Counted from the first letter of the stretch, positions 18,006 through 27,118 are shown. The stretch is 64,000 nucleotides of DNA from Thiohalobacter thiocyanaticus (GCF_002356355.1 NZ_AP018052.1:2728001-2792000); one strand, 5' to 3'. The notes: generated by a model not told the origin, from the letters alone. Translations and numbers: made by a program.

Positions 18006-19235
18006 ATGCTGGAACAGACCCTGACCATACTCCTCGCCGGCGGCGTCGGTTCACGCCTTCAGCCCCTGACCTCGGACCGGGCCAAGCCCGCCGTCCCCTT
18101 CGGCGGCAAATACCGGATCATCGACTTCTCGCTCAGCAACTGCCTGCACTCGGGCCTGCGCCGCATCCTGGTGCTGACCCAGTACAAGTCGCATTCGCTG
18201 AACAAGCATCTGCGCGACGGCTGGTCCATCTTCAATCCCGAACTGGGCGAATATGTCACGGCCGTACCGCCGCAGATGCGCACCGGCGAACGCTGGTACG
18301 CCGGCACGGCCGATGCCATCTACCAGAATCTGTATCTGCTGGAACGCAGCGGCGCCGAGCAGGTCCTGATCCTGTCCGGAGATCATATCTACCGCATGGA
18401 CTATGCCGCCATGCTGCGCCGGCACCGGGAAACCAATGCCGATGTCAGCATCGCCTGCATGCAGGTGCCGCTGGCCGAGGCGGGCAGTTTCGGCGTGGTC
18501 AGGGTGGATGCGGGGCAGCGCATCACGGATTTTCAGGAAAAGCCGGCACAGCCCGCAGCCGTCCCCGGGCACCCGGATCTTGCCCTGGCCTCCATGGGCA
18601 TCTATGTCTTTTCCATGGAACTGCTGCAGCGCACACTGCAGGAGGATCATCAACGGGAGGATTCCAGTCACGATTTCGGCAAGGACATCCTGCCGCGGTT
18701 GCTGGCGGAGCACCGGGTGCAGGCCTACCCCTTCGGCGGCGAAACGGGGCGGGTACTGCCGGACCGCTACTGGCGCGACGTGGGCACCATCGACGCCTAC
18801 TACGAGGCCAACATGGAACTGCTCAAGCCGCTGCCGGCCTTGAACCTGTACCAGGACGACTGGACCATTCGCAGCTACCAGCCGCAGACACCGCCGGCAC
18901 GCACCGTTCCGGGCAGTTCCGGCAACGAGGGAATCTTCATCAACTCCATCGTCGCCGGCGGCGCAGTCATTGCCGGCGGCAGCGTGCAACACTCCATTCT
19001 GTTCCCGCACGTCTTCATTGACGACGAGGTCCAGATCCAGGGCGCCATCCTGTTCGACCGGGTCCGCGTCGGTGAAGGGGCGCAGCTGCGCAACTGCATC
19101 GTCGACAAGGATGTGCGCATTCCGCCGCAGGAGCGCATCGGCTATGACGCCGAAGCCGATCGCAGGCGCTTCAGCGTCTCGCCCGGCGGCATTGTAGTGG
19201 TACCCAAGGGCTATCGCTTCGAGGATCTGCCCTGA
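18006..19235 (+). CDS. glgC: Glucose-1-phosphate adenylyltransferase (ADP-glucose pyrophosphorylase)
   Basis: Makes ADP-glucose from ATP and glucose-1-phosphate, the committed step of glycogen synthesis. The 409-residue reading shows the nucleotide-binding start LAGGVGSRLQPLTSDRAKPAVPFGGKYRIIDF, WYAGTADAIYQN, SGDHIYRMDY, the substrate-binding FQEKP, and a C-terminal left-handed beta-helix with SIVAGGAVIAGG repeats. The start at 18006 (MLEQTLTILLAGG) has AGGA ten bases upstream. No other glg gene is adjacent. A sigma-54-type promoter lies upstream. Confidence 0.96.
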   Translation: MLEQTLTILLAGGVGSRLQPLTSDRAKPAVPFGGKYRIIDFSLSNCLHSGLRRILVLTQYKSHSLNKHLRDGWSIFNPELGEYVTAVPPQMRTGERWYAGTADAIYQNLYLLERSGAEQVLILSGDHIYRMDYAAMLRRHRETNADVSIACMQVPLAEAGSFGVVRVDAGQRITDFQEKPAQPAAVPGHPDLALASMGIYVFSMELLQRTLQEDHQREDSSHDFGKDILPRLLAEHRVQAYPFGGETGRVLPDRYWRDVGTIDAYYEANMELLKPLPALNLYQDDWTIRSYQPQTPPARTVPGSSGNEGIFINSIVAGGAVIAGGSVQHSILFPHVFIDDEVQIQGAILFDRVRVGEGAQLRNCIVDKDVRIPPQERIGYDAEADRRRFSVSPGGIVVVPKGYRFEDLP

Positions 19236-19245
19236 TCCGGACCGG

Positions 19246-19276
19246 AAATAAAAAAGAGGGATGCATGGCATCCCTC
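19246..19276 (-). terminator. Rho-independent terminator facing left
   Basis: GAGGGATGC (19256-19264) pairs with GCATCCCTC (19268-19276) around a three-base loop. On the minus strand it is followed by TTTTTTATTT. It could end the prfC transcript or a separate small RNA that starts in the prfC-glgC gap. Confidence 0.85.
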
Positions 19277-19345
19277 AAGTCAGTAGTAGAGGAGAGACAA
19301 TGGCTGCATGCGCGTGACTGCACCTGCAGACAGTCAGCCTCTTTC
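19246..19345 (-). ncRNA. Candidate small RNA with anti-Shine-Dalgarno motif
   Basis: Read on the minus strand, the last 100 bases before the terminator fold into a stem (GGCT 19339-19336 with AGCC 19305-19302, inner GACTG 19335-19331 with CAGTC 19320-19316). A pyrimidine-rich single-stranded stretch with UCUCCUC (19295-19289) follows, then the terminator hairpin. This is a typical sRNA layout. No clear promoter was found: a perfect TGGCACG at about 19358 lacks the GC expected of a sigma-54 -12 box. The RNA could instead be the 3' end of the prfC transcript. Confidence 0.4.
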
Positions 19346-19461
19346 AGGTTTCGTGCCAGCTTTGGGTATCAAGCAAAAACATGAGGTTGGGATAAGCGCA
19401 CCGGCAGACGCTGCCACGGCTTCGCACCAGCGGCGCTCATCTGTGCCAGTTCAAGGTGCAT

Positions 19462-19543
19462 GCAGGTCGGGTTAGCGGAGCGTAACCCCACATGACCGCA
19501 GTGGCTTTCGGGTTACGCCCTGACGGGCTAACCCGACCTACGG
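19462..19543. repeat. Family B inverted-repeat element
   Basis: CAGGTCGGGTTAGCGGAG mirrors GGGCTAACCCGACCTACGG. It ends about seven bases before the prfC stop codon and makes up part of the prfC 3' region. Confidence 0.85.
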
Positions 19544-19549
19544 GCTGTC

Positions 19550-21130
19550 TCAGTGCTCGCGGGTGGCGTGAAACTCCACCTCGGGGAAGCGCTCCTGGGC
19601 CATCTGCAGATTGACCCGGGTGGGTGCGATATAGACCAGTTCATCGCTCTGATCCAGGGCCAGGTTCTCGTAGGCCTTGTCGCGGAATTTCTGCATCAGC
19701 TTGTCGTCTTCGCACGCGACCCAGCGCGCGGTTGCCACCGAGATCGGCTCGAAGGCGCATTCCACCTTGTATTCGTCGCGCAGGCGCTGGGCGACCACCT
19801 CAAATTGCAGCACGCCGACCGCCCCCAGGATCAGGTCGTTGTTGCGCAGCGGGCGGAACAACTGGGTCGCGCCCTCCTCGCACAGCTGATCCAGCCCCTT
19901 CTGCAATGCCTTCATGCGCATCGGGTCCCTGAGCACGGCGCGGCGGAACAGTTCCGGGGCGAAGTTAGGGATACCGGTGAATTTCAACTCTTCGCCCTGG
20001 GTGAAGGTGTCGCCGATGCGGATGGTGCCGTGATTGTGCAGTCCGATGATGTCACCCGGATACGCCTCCTCCACCTGGCCGCGCTCGGCGGCCATGAAGG
20101 TCATGGCATTGGCCACCTGCACATCGCGGCCGATGCGTACCTGGCGCATCTTCATGTTGCGGGTATAGCGGCCCGAGCATACGCGCAGGAAGGCGATGCG
20201 GTCACGGTGCTGCGGATCCATGTTCGCCTGGATCTTGAATACGAAACCGCTGAACTTCTCCTCCTCCGGCTCCACCACCCGCGCATCAGTCACATGCGGC
20301 TGCGGTGCAGGGGCGTACTCGACGAAATAATCCAGCAGTTCCTGCACCCCGAAATTATTGATGGCCGAGCCGAAGAATACCGGCGTGAGCTCGCCTCGCA
20401 GGTAGGCCGCGACATCGAATTCATTGCTCGCGCCCTTGACCAGTTCGATCTCGTCGCGCAACTCCGCAGCCTGGGACCCGAGCACGGCATCCAGTTCGGG
20501 ATTGTCCAGCCCGGGGATCTCGGTCACATCCTGGCGGGTGCTGCCCTTGCCCGGCTGGTACAGGTGCACCGTATCCTCGAGCAGGTGATACACGCCCTTG
20601 AAGCGCCGGCCCATGCCGATGGGCCAGGTCACCGGGGCGCAGCGGATGCCCAGCACCTCCTCCACCTCGTCCATCAGTTCGATCGGTTCGCGGCCCTCGC
20701 GGTCAAGCTTGTTGATGAAGGTGAAGATGGGCGTGGTGCGCAGCCGGCACACCTCCATCAGCTTGATGGTGCGCGCCTCCACGCCCTTGGCCACGTCGAT
20801 CACCATCATGGCCGAATCGACCGCGGTCAGGGTGCGGTAGGTGTCCTCGGAGAAGTCCTCGTGTCCCGGCGTGTCCAGCAGGTTGACGATACGGTCCTTG
20901 TAGGGGAACTGCATGACCGAGGAGGTCACCGAGATGCCGCGCTGCTGTTCCATCGCCATCCAGTCGGAGGTGGCGTGGCGGGTGGACTTGCGCCCCTTGA
21001 CGGTACCGGCGAGCTGAATGGCGCCGCCGAACAGCAGCAGCTTCTCGGTCAGGGTGGTCTTGCCCGCGTCAGGGTGGGAGATGATGGCGAAGGTACGGCG
21101 GCGGGCCGCCTCCTGGGCGATATTCGACAT
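19550..21130 (-). CDS. prfC: Peptide chain release factor 3 (RF3)
   Basis: A translational GTPase that releases RF1/RF2 from the ribosome after peptide release. 526 residues with the G1 motif [13 protein letters not shown], switch/G2 around [11 protein letters not shown]3 DTPGHEDF, G4 NKLD (in [10 protein letters not shown]), then the EF-G-like domains II and III ending in [10 protein letters not shown]. Length is normal. It is followed by a family B repeat and, about 275 bases on, a leftward terminator. To its right a family C repeat separates it from rimI. Confidence 0.97.
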   Translation of the reverse strand: MSNIAQEAARRRTFAIISHPDAGKTTLTEKLLLFGGAIQLAGTVKGRKSTRHATSDWMAMEQQRGISVTSSVMQFPYKDRIVNLLDTPGHEDFSEDTYRTLTAVDSAMMVIDVAKGVEARTIKLMEVCRLRTTPIFTFINKLDREGREPIELMDEVEEVLGIRCAPVTWPIGMGRRFKGVYHLLEDTVHLYQPGKGSTRQDVTEIPGLDNPELDAVLGSQAAELRDEIELVKGASNEFDVAAYLRGELTPVFFGSAINNFGVQELLDYFVEYAPAPQPHVTDARVVEPEEEKFSGFVFKIQANMDPQHRDRIAFLRVCSGRYTRNMKMRQVRIGRDVQVANAMTFMAAERGQVEEAYPGDIIGLHNHGTIRIGDTFTQGEELKFTGIPNFAPELFRRAVLRDPMRMKALQKGLDQLCEEGATQLFRPLRNNDLILGAVGVLQFEVVAQRLRDEYKVECAFEPISVATARWVACEDDKLMQKFRDKAYENLALDQSDELVYIAPTRVNLQMAQERFPEVEFHATREH

Positions 21131-21211
21131 ATGATTCGGGGTCTTCTCGATGCTGGTGCGGAAAGATATCTATTGTACCGGTGCGGCCGACGCCACCCAA
21201 GAGGAGAACGG

Positions 21212-21293
21212 GTAGGATGGGTGAAGGCGCGGGCGCCGTAACCCATCGCGGATGCCCGCTGATGGGTTACGCTTTGCTCCACCCATCCTACCC
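21212..21293. repeat. Family C inverted-repeat element
   Basis: GTAGGATGGGTGAAGGCGC on the left mirrors CTCCACCCATCCTACCC on the right, with an inner GTAACCCATC / GATGGGTTAC pair. It lies in the gap between the rimI stop and the prfC start, within the prfC leader. Confidence 0.85.
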
Positions 21294-21311
21294 GTACTAC
21301 CCGATGCAGGA

Positions 21312-21779
21312 TCAGTTCAGCGGGCGGGCCATCACGATGGCGTCCTCCCGCCCCTGGTGGCCGGGATAGTAGGCCCTGCGCAGCCCGACCTCGCTGAAGT
21401 CGAGCTTCTCGTACAGGGCCAGGGCCGGCTTGTTGGACGGGCGCACCTCCAGGAACAGGGTATCGCCCCCCAGACGACCGGCGGTGATGATCACATGCTG
21501 CAGCAGGCGGCGGCCGACCCCCTGACTGCGGACCTCGGGGCGCACGCACAGGTTGAGCAGGTGGGCCTCGCCCGCCGCCACGGACAGGATCGCATAGGCC
21601 TGGATGACCTGATCGCGCTCATAGACCCAGCAGCTGTAACCCACGCGCAGGCAGTCGCGCATGATGCCGGCGGTCCAGGGATGCGGATAGCACCGCCGCT
21701 CGATCTCCATCACCGCCATCAGGTCGTCCGAGGTCATGGGCCGGATCCGCCCGGACTCGAAACAGGGGACGGCGCTCAC
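21312..21779 (-). CDS. rimI: Ribosomal protein S18-alanine N-acetyltransferase (RimI-type GNAT)
   Basis: GNAT acetyltransferase of 155 residues; RimI acetylates the N-terminus of S18. The acetyl-CoA site reads VRPEVRSQGVGRRLLQHV, followed by LEVRPSNKPALALYEKLDF and the RimI-typical YYPGHQGREDAIVMARPL end. The start is a GTG at 21779 overlapping the previous stop as GTGA, so it is coupled to the uracil-DNA glycosylase gene. An ATG 14 codons downstream would remove the first strand. Confidence 0.9.
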   Translation of the reverse strand: MSAVPCFESGRIRPMTSDDLMAVMEIERRCYPHPWTAGIMRDCLRVGYSCWVYERDQVIQAYAILSVAAGEAHLLNLCVRPEVRSQGVGRRLLQHVIITAGRLGGDTLFLEVRPSNKPALALYEKLDFSEVGLRRAYYPGHQGREDAIVMARPLN

Positions 21780-22534
21780 TGCCGCGCCGCCTCCGCCGGC
21801 TCGCGGATACTCTGCATGGCCAGCTGCAGATCCTCCCAGACCTTGCGCTTCTCGCCGGGCGAGCGCAGCAGATAGGCGGGGTGGTAGGTCACCACCAGCG
21901 GGATACCGGCCTCGCCCCAGCGATGCACCCGCCCACGCAGCCGACCGATGGGCTGGTCCGTGGCCAGCAGGTGCTGGGCGGCGATGCGGCCCACGGCCAG
22001 GATCAGGCGCGGCCGGATCAGCGCAATCTGGCGGGCCAGATAGTCCTGGCAGCAGCCGATCTCCTCCGGCTCCGGGTCGCGGTTATTGGGCGGCCGGCAT
22101 TTCAGGATATTGGCGATATAGGCGCTTGTGCGGTCCTGACCGGCGGCCCGGAGGATGGCATCGAGCAACTGCCCGGCACGGCCGACGAAGGGCTCGCCGC
22201 GCCGGTCCTCCTCGGCGCCGGGCGCCTCGCCCACGATCAGCCAGTCGGCCTCCGGGTTGCCCACCCCGAACACCGCCTGGGTGCGGCTGGTGTGAAGCGC
22301 GCAGGCGGTACAGCCCAGCACCCGCTCGCGCAGCGCCTCCCAGCCCAGCGTCGCCACTGCATCATTATCGGCAGCTGCGGTTGCGGCTGCCGGTTCCGGT
22401 TCAGGGCCCGGCGTTGCCTCGACAACCGGCTCCGGCGCGATCGCCGGCGATTCGGCCGCCGGCGGCACCCGCCGCACCCAGGCCTCGATGCCCATGCGCT
22501 GCAGGTAGGCCAGCTGCCGGGCCCGCTCAGGCAT
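21776..22534 (-). CDS. Uracil-DNA glycosylase, family 4 (Fe-S type)
   Basis: Removes uracil from DNA in base-excision repair. The 252-residue protein has an alanine/proline-rich N-terminal stretch (about 22-58), then a family-4 UDG core: the cluster cysteines in [11 protein letters not shown] (C75, C78) with the later pair around LKCRPP and CCQDY, the active-site [20 protein letters not shown] (from residue 102), and the HPAYLLR motif near the end. Its ATG shares one base with the leuA stop (TGATG), so leuA, this gene and rimI form one coupled unit. Confidence 0.92.
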   Translation of the reverse strand: MPERARQLAYLQRMGIEAWVRRVPPAAESPAIAPEPVVEATPGPEPEPAAATAAADNDAVATLGWEALRERVLGCTACALHTSRTQAVFGVGNPEADWLIVGEAPGAEEDRRGEPFVGRAGQLLDAILRAAGQDRTSAYIANILKCRPPNNRDPEPEEIGCCQDYLARQIALIRPRLILAVGRIAAQHLLATDQPIGRLRGRVHRWGEAGIPLVVTYHPAYLLRSPGEKRKVWEDLQLAMQSIREPAEAARQ

Positions 22535-24081
22535 CAGACATCGCCCAGCTGCGGATGCTCGCGCTCGCCGGGCTCCATCACCTTGTTGAGCGCATTCAGA
22601 TAGGCCTTGGCCGAGGCGATGACGATATCGGTGTCCGCACCCTGACCGTTGACGATGCGTCCGGCCCGCTCCAGCCGCACTGTCACCTCGCCCTGGGCAT
22701 CGGTGCCGCTGGTGATGTTGTTCACCGAATACAGCTGCAGCTCGGTACCGCTGTTCACGATGGACTCGATGGCGCGGAAGGCCGCGTCCACGGGACCGCC
22801 GCCGGTCTCGCTGGCCTTGTACTCCTTGCCGTCGATGGCCAGGGCGATGTCGGCCCGGGGCGTCTCGCCCGTTTCCGAGCATACCCGCAGGGCGACCAGC
22901 TTGTAGCGCTCGTTGATCGCCTCCAGGTTGGCCTCGGTGACGATGGCCTGCAGATCCTCGTCATAGATCTCGTGCTTCTTGTCGGCCAGATCCTTGAACC
23001 GGGCGAAGGCCTCGTTGAGCGCCTCCTCGGATTCGAACTCCATGCCCAGTTCGTGCATGCGGCTGCGGAAAGCGTTGCGGCCCGAGTGCTTGCCCAGCAC
23101 GATGCGGTTGGCCGACCAGCCCACGTCCTGGGCCTGCATGATCTCGTAGGTTTCGCGGCTCTTGAGCACGCCGTCCTGGTGGATACCGGACTCGTGGGCG
23201 AAGGCATTGGCCCCGACGATGGCCTTGTTGGGCTGAACCACGAAGCCGGTGATGCCGGAGACCAGCCGCGAGCAGGGCACGATCTGAGTGGTGTCCAGAT
23301 CCACGTTGCAGGGGAAGATGTCCTGACGGGTGCGCACCGCCATCACGATCTCCTCCAGCGCGGCGTTGCCGGCGCGCTCGCCCAGGCCGTTGATGGTGCA
23401 TTCAACCTGGCGGGCGCCGTTCATGACTGCCGACAACGAATTGGCCACGGCCAGCCCGAGATCGTTGTGGCAGTGCACCGAGAACACCGCCTTATCGGCG
23501 TTGGGCACGCGCTCGATCAGGGTGCGGATCAAATCGCCGAACTGGGCCGGAACGTTGTAGCCGACCGTGTCCGGGATGTTGATGGTGCCGGCGCCGGCAT
23601 CGATGACCGCCTCGATGATGCGGCAGAGGAAATCGATCTCGGAGCGCCCGGCGTCCTCGGGGGAGAATTCCACATTGTCGGTGTGCTGACGCGCACGCTT
23701 GACTGCACGCACGGCCTGCTCGACCACCTGGTCGGGCTCCATGCGCAGCTTCATCTTCATGTGAATCGGCGAGGTGGCGATGAAGGTGTGGATGCGCGCA
23801 CTGTTGGCGCCCCTGAGGGCCTCGCAGGCGCGGTCGATGTCCTTGTCCAGGGCGCGGGCCAGGCCGCACACGGTGCTGTCCTTCACCGACTCGGCGACGG
23901 CCCTGACCGCCTCGAAGTCGCCGGGGCTGGCGATGGGGAAGCCGGCCTCGATCACGTCCACGCGCATCTTCTCCAGCGCCTTGGCGATGCGGATCTTCTC
24001 TTCCCTGGTCATGGACGCGCCGGGGCTCTGCTCGCCGTCGCGCAAGGTCGTGTCGAATATGATTAACTTGTCTTGGCTCAT
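22534..24081 (-). CDS. leuA: 2-isopropylmalate synthase
   Basis: Condenses 2-ketoisovalerate with acetyl-CoA, the first committed step of leucine synthesis. 515 residues: the HMGL-like catalytic barrel with [12 protein letters not shown] (about 9-20), [10 protein letters not shown] and [11 protein letters not shown], then the C-terminal LeuA allosteric domain (about 385-505) that gives leucine feedback. In many related bacteria leuA directly follows pssA; here a 6-kb block of unrelated genes lies between them. A TATAGT at 24141-24136 (minus strand) is a possible -10 of its promoter. Confidence 0.97.
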   Translation of the reverse strand: MSQDKLIIFDTTLRDGEQSPGASMTREEKIRIAKALEKMRVDVIEAGFPIASPGDFEAVRAVAESVKDSTVCGLARALDKDIDRACEALRGANSARIHTFIATSPIHMKMKLRMEPDQVVEQAVRAVKRARQHTDNVEFSPEDAGRSEIDFLCRIIEAVIDAGAGTINIPDTVGYNVPAQFGDLIRTLIERVPNADKAVFSVHCHNDLGLAVANSLSAVMNGARQVECTINGLGERAGNAALEEIVMAVRTRQDIFPCNVDLDTTQIVPCSRLVSGITGFVVQPNKAIVGANAFAHESGIHQDGVLKSRETYEIMQAQDVGWSANRIVLGKHSGRNAFRSRMHELGMEFESEEALNEAFARFKDLADKKHEIYDEDLQAIVTEANLEAINERYKLVALRVCSETGETPRADIALAIDGKEYKASETGGGPVDAAFRAIESIVNSGTELQLYSVNNITSGTDAQGEVTVRLERAGRIVNGQGADTDIVIASAKAYLNALNKVMEPGEREHPQLGDV

Positions 24082-24432
24082 GTCTGTTCACCGGGAATCA
24101 TGCTGTATATCGCCCCCCCCGCGTGGCGAACGCGCACTATAGCAGAGCATTATGGACTCTGCCCGCCGCGGGGGCCAGGTGAGGGTGTTCAGTGATCTGT
24201 GGGAAGTGAGATTAGCTGCCTGACGGCAGCAGCAGACGCAGCACAAGAACCAGGTCCGCAGCGGGGGCCCGGTTGAAGCCGTTCAGATTGTGGATGGCGG
24301 CTGTGTGCATCTCGAAGGATCGGTACGCTTTCTCGACTGTGAGCCTCGAATATATCCCAAGCGCTCCGGCCTGACAAGTCGGGCCGGGCGATCGCGGCAG
24401 GGAGCCCCTGCTCCCCCGTCAGCGGGTTGAAT
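24082..24432. other. Gene-free gap between the PEP-CTERM gene and leuA
   Basis: No convincing gene is seen. Towards leuA, a TATAGT (24141-24136, minus strand) and a run of C's (about 24113-24120) lie in its probable leader. The middle has lower GC than the flanks and a possible 33-codon minus-strand frame with no ribosome-binding site. No terminator hairpin with a T tract was found after the PEP-CTERM gene. Confidence 0.5.
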
Positions 24433-25035
24433 TCAGGCGGTAGCGCGCCTGCGGGCAACCCCGACCAGCCCCAACAGGCCGGAACCGAACAGCCAGACAG
24501 CAGCGGGAACCGGCACCGGCGCCGTGGTCCCCAGCAACGAAGGCACGGCGCTGGCACCACTGATATCGAGCCTGACTCCGCTGAAGGTACCGCTGAAACC
24601 ACTCAGATCAATGGTCGCCGCATAGATACCGTAGAGGGTTTCGCCCTGCTCCGAATTATGTCCGGTATAGTTCTCGCCATCGGCAATGCTGAAACCGGCG
24701 GAACTGCCCCCGCTACTGCCCCCGAGCAGAGTGACGGTACCGGCATGACCGCCGTCGCCGACGAAAAGCACGGTGAGATCGACTTCACTGACATCGAACA
24801 TGTCGCCACCGAAGGAGACGTCAACACTGGCCGGGGCGTCATTGCTCCAGATATAGGAAGCTGCGTTTCCATCCACGATCGAACCCGTACCACTCACCGA
24901 GTTGGAATTGAAGCTGCCTGTAGAGGCGTCCAGCACATCAGCGATATCGACAAAATCGATGCCGGCCACCGTGCTCGCCGCAAAGGCCTGCTGACCAAAA
25001 CACAGCGCAAATATAATTATCAGCAATTGCTTCAT
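24433..25035 (-). CDS. PEP-CTERM (VPLPA-type) sorting domain protein
   Basis: A secreted protein of 200 residues. It has a signal peptide (MKQLLIIIFALCFGQQAFA, cut near residue 19), a glycine/serine-rich, beta-rich middle, and a C-terminal exosortase signal: VPVPAAVWLFGSGLLGL followed by VARRR. Such proteins are processed by an exosortase at the inner membrane and are linked to exopolysaccharide and biofilm matrix. No exosortase gene is in the window. A GGAGGGG ribosome-binding site precedes the ATG at 25035. It lies 110 bases after the proline-rich gene and is probably co-transcribed with it. Confidence 0.88.
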   Translation of the reverse strand: MKQLLIIIFALCFGQQAFAASTVAGIDFVDIADVLDASTGSFNSNSVSGTGSIVDGNAASYIWSNDAPASVDVSFGGDMFDVSEVDLTVLFVGDGGHAGTVTLLGGSSGGSSAGFSIADGENYTGHNSEQGETLYGIYAATIDLSGFSGTFSGVRLDISGASAVPSLLGTTAPVPVPAAVWLFGSGLLGLVGVARRRATA

Positions 25036-25145
25036 GGAACCCCTCCTCACGTACCCCTTTGAGATCGAAACGTCGGGACGCAACGCTGGATTGTCACGAC
25101 GCCATACCCGGTTGCGTGCTTTCTGTCTCCTGCCTGCAAGCCGCC

Positions 25146-25571
25146 TCAACCCCTGGGCCCACCGGATGGCGGCGGCGCGCCGGGAGGATTCGGCACCACA
25201 ACGGGTTCGCCATCTCCCTGAGGACTCGTACGCGGATCCCCCACCGGCGGCGGCGAACCCGGCGGATTCGGCACCACCACTGGCTCCTCTATCTGCGTCG
25301 GCGGCTCATTGCCTCCACCGCCCCCGGTCGGATCGACTGCCTGGAATCGCGGCGTCAGGGTCGCGGCATCGCCGGGCCGCAATTCCACGCCGGATTCGAC
25401 CTGCACGGCCGTGAGCGCCGGCATGCCGCCAGCCGCCGGGGCCAGCACTTCCCAGCGTCCCCAGGAATACACGGAATCCTCTTCCTGCCCGGATCCGGCG
25501 GCCTGAACCGCTCCGGTCAGGGCCGGCAACAGGCCGGAACAAAGGGTGACAAGCTTCAAGTACCGCCGCAT
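25146..25571 (-). CDS. Secreted protein with a duplicated proline-rich motif
   Basis: Not recognised. 141 residues: a signal peptide (MRRYLKLVTLCSGLLPALTG, cut near VQA-AG), a short folded-looking middle (SVYSWGRWEVLAPAAGG), a Gly run, and a C-terminus with two copies of EPVVVPNPPGxPPPxG (about residues 96-111 and 124-139). The start at 25571 is chosen because GGAGG lies eight bases before it; an ATG two codons earlier is too close. A sigma-54-type promoter lies about 60 bases upstream. It may be a cell-surface or matrix protein of the same unit as the PEP-CTERM gene. Confidence 0.7.
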   Translation of the reverse strand: MRRYLKLVTLCSGLLPALTGAVQAAGSGQEEDSVYSWGRWEVLAPAAGGMPALTAVQVESGVELRPGDAATLTPRFQAVDPTGGGGGNEPPTQIEEPVVVPNPPGSPPPVGDPRTSPQGDGEPVVVPNPPGAPPPSGGPRG

Positions 25572-25628
25572 GGACATATCCTCCGGGGACCGCGGGCTGC
25601 GGTCCTGCGTGTTATCTGCCAAACATCA

Positions 25629-25643
25629 GCAACTGGCATGCCA
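25629..25643 (-). promoter_or_regulatory. Sigma-54 promoter of the PEP-CTERM unit
   Basis: On the minus strand TGGCATGCCAGTTGC fits the RpoN -24/-12 consensus, with GG and GC ten bases apart. Transcription would start near 25617, about 45 bases before the ATG at 25571. PEP-CTERM genes in other proteobacteria are known to be driven by RpoN with the PrsK/PrsR two-component system, which supports the call. Confidence 0.65.
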
Positions 25644-25837
25644 TCGAAATTATAATAAGTGATTTCAATAAGTTGGAAATAACGACCGGACCAGCATCTG
25701 CGGCTATGTAATATATTTCGACATTCGCACAGAGGCGGATTATACTTAACTATTTGTTTTTTATAGATAAGTAAAAATCTATATTTTCACTACCTCTGAA
25801 ATGCGCTCGCCAATACGTAAACTTTTTCGACATTAGA
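25644..25837. other. AT-rich gap between the proline-rich gene and the TPR/barrel gene
   Basis: This is the most AT-rich stretch in the window. On the minus strand there is a perfect TATAAT (25744-25739) and another at 25654-25649, either of which could give a sigma-70 start for the proline-rich gene. A weak hairpin (ATAGAT...ATCTAT, about 25766-25785) may end the TPR/barrel transcript. The composition contrasts with the GC-rich coding DNA on both sides. Confidence 0.4.
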
Positions 25838-27118
25838 TCACAATTCGAAGTCCCGCCGGAATGTCAGGCTGACCTGGCTGCGGCTGTATTCGAACAGCCC
25901 CACGTTGGACCGGTTCAGTACCCGGTTGTACTCGCCGGTCATCCGCCAGTCGTCCAGCCAGCCGCGGGCGAACCGGTGGGTGAAACCGAGCACCAGCCGC
26001 CGCTCGCGTTCGTCGCGGGCCTCGCCGAAAGGCGGAAAGGTCCCGTCATAATCGAGGTTGCGCTGCACCGCACGGGCATACAGTCGGCCCCGCGGCCAGG
26101 CCCGATAGGCGGCGGCCAGCATGAACTCGGGGCCGTCATAGGTCCAGCGCGGCGCATCGGCATCGAAATCCAGGTAATGCAGACCGGCCTGCAGCGACAG
26201 GCGCCGGTTGAGGAAGAAGCGCGCCAGGGTCGCACCGAAGGCGGCATAGTCACCTTCGCGGTCCGCGTCGATGGCCTGCTCATAACGGCGGTGGCTCCAG
26301 GCGGCGTCCAGGGTGAACTCGCCGCCATCGAACTGCCAGGTCACGTAAGGCTGGAGGGTGCTGAACAGGGCGAGGTCATCGCCGCCCAGACGGATGTGAT
26401 CCAGAGTCAGGTTGAGTCCGGCCCGCCACCGCTGCAGCACCACCAGCGCCGGCCCGGTACTGAAGGTGGTCACGCCCAGGTTGAAATCGTCCTCGTCGTG
26501 ATACTCACGGTGGTACAGGGACAGTTGCGATTGCCACAGCAGGCTGGCCACCTGCTCGCCCAGGTCGAGACGTACACCGGGATTGTAGGTGTGGCTGAGA
26601 CCGGGCTGCAGGAACAGGGCATTATTGCTGCGTTCGGTCGCCCCGGGCAGCAGGCGGATGTTGTCCGCCAGGAGCTCCGAAGACGGGCCCACATTGACAT
26701 TGGAGTCGTGCATTGCGCCGAAGGCGAGCGAGGCGCGCCAGGTATGGCGTCGATTGAAGCGGGCGCGGTCGGCCGCAACCTGGGCCAGGAAGGCAGTAAT
26801 GGTCACGCGCACCTGGGGCGGCGTCGCCGGATCCTCCAGTACCTGGCGGGCCAGTTCCTCCGCCTGCTGGTAATCGAGCATGCGGTAGTAGGCCACGGCC
26901 AGTTCCAGGCGGGCACGATGCAGCGTGGGCTCGATACTGAGGATGGTCTGAAAGGCCTCACGCGCACTCTGCAGTCGCTCGTCCTCCAATGCCTGCATAC
27001 CTTCCTGGAACAGGGCCTCGACATCCGTCTCCTGCGCCGCCCCCGGCGGCATGAAACCCAGCTGGCCTGCCAGCAGCAGTAATCCTGCCCGCACAGCGGT
27101 GCAGCCGCGCATCCCCAT
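25838..27118 (-). CDS. Exported TPR protein with C-terminal outer-membrane beta-barrel (Slam/DUF560-like)
   Basis: 426 residues. A signal peptide (about 1-29, cut near GAA-QET) is followed by tetratricopeptide-like helices (about 30-135: LFQEGMQALEDERLQSAREAF, LARLELAVAYYRMLDYQQAEELA). The rest is strand-rich with alternating hydrophobic residues and ends SQVSLTFRRDFEL, a terminal aromatic/leucine strand typical of outer-membrane barrels. This order, periplasmic TPR then barrel, is that of surface-lipoprotein assembly modulators (Slam, DUF560). It may help export or anchor a surface protein. It is divergent from the LapG-like protease gene, 180 bases away. Confidence 0.75.
   Translation of the reverse strand: MGMRGCTAVRAGLLLLAGQLGFMPPGAAQETDVEALFQEGMQALEDERLQSAREAFQTILSIEPTLHRARLELAVAYYRMLDYQQAEELARQVLEDPATPPQVRVTITAFLAQVAADRARFNRRHTWRASLAFGAMHDSNVNVGPSSELLADNIRLLPGATERSNNALFLQPGLSHTYNPGVRLDLGEQVASLLWQSQLSLYHREYHDEDDFNLGVTTFSTGPALVVLQRWRAGLNLTLDHIRLGGDDLALFSTLQPYVTWQFDGGEFTLDAAWSHRRYEQAIDADREGDYAAFGATLARFFLNRRLSLQAGLHYLDFDADAPRWTYDGPEFMLAAAYRAWPRGRLYARAVQRNLDYDGTFPPFGEARDERERRLVLGFTHRFARGWLDDWRMTGEYNRVLNRSNVGLFEYSRSQVSLTFRRDFEL

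Noticed and set aside
19291-19315. A five-codon mini-frame after AGGAGAG on the plus strand near glgC
   Set aside because: The purine run is better explained as the complement of the UCUCCUC motif of the leftward RNA; a five-residue product followed by no gene is not credible.
24220-24325. A 33-codon minus-strand frame between the PEP-CTERM gene and leuA as a leuA leader peptide
   Set aside because: It is rich in Leu (LVLVLRLLLP), but has no ribosome-binding site and no paired attenuator hairpins with a T tract before leuA.
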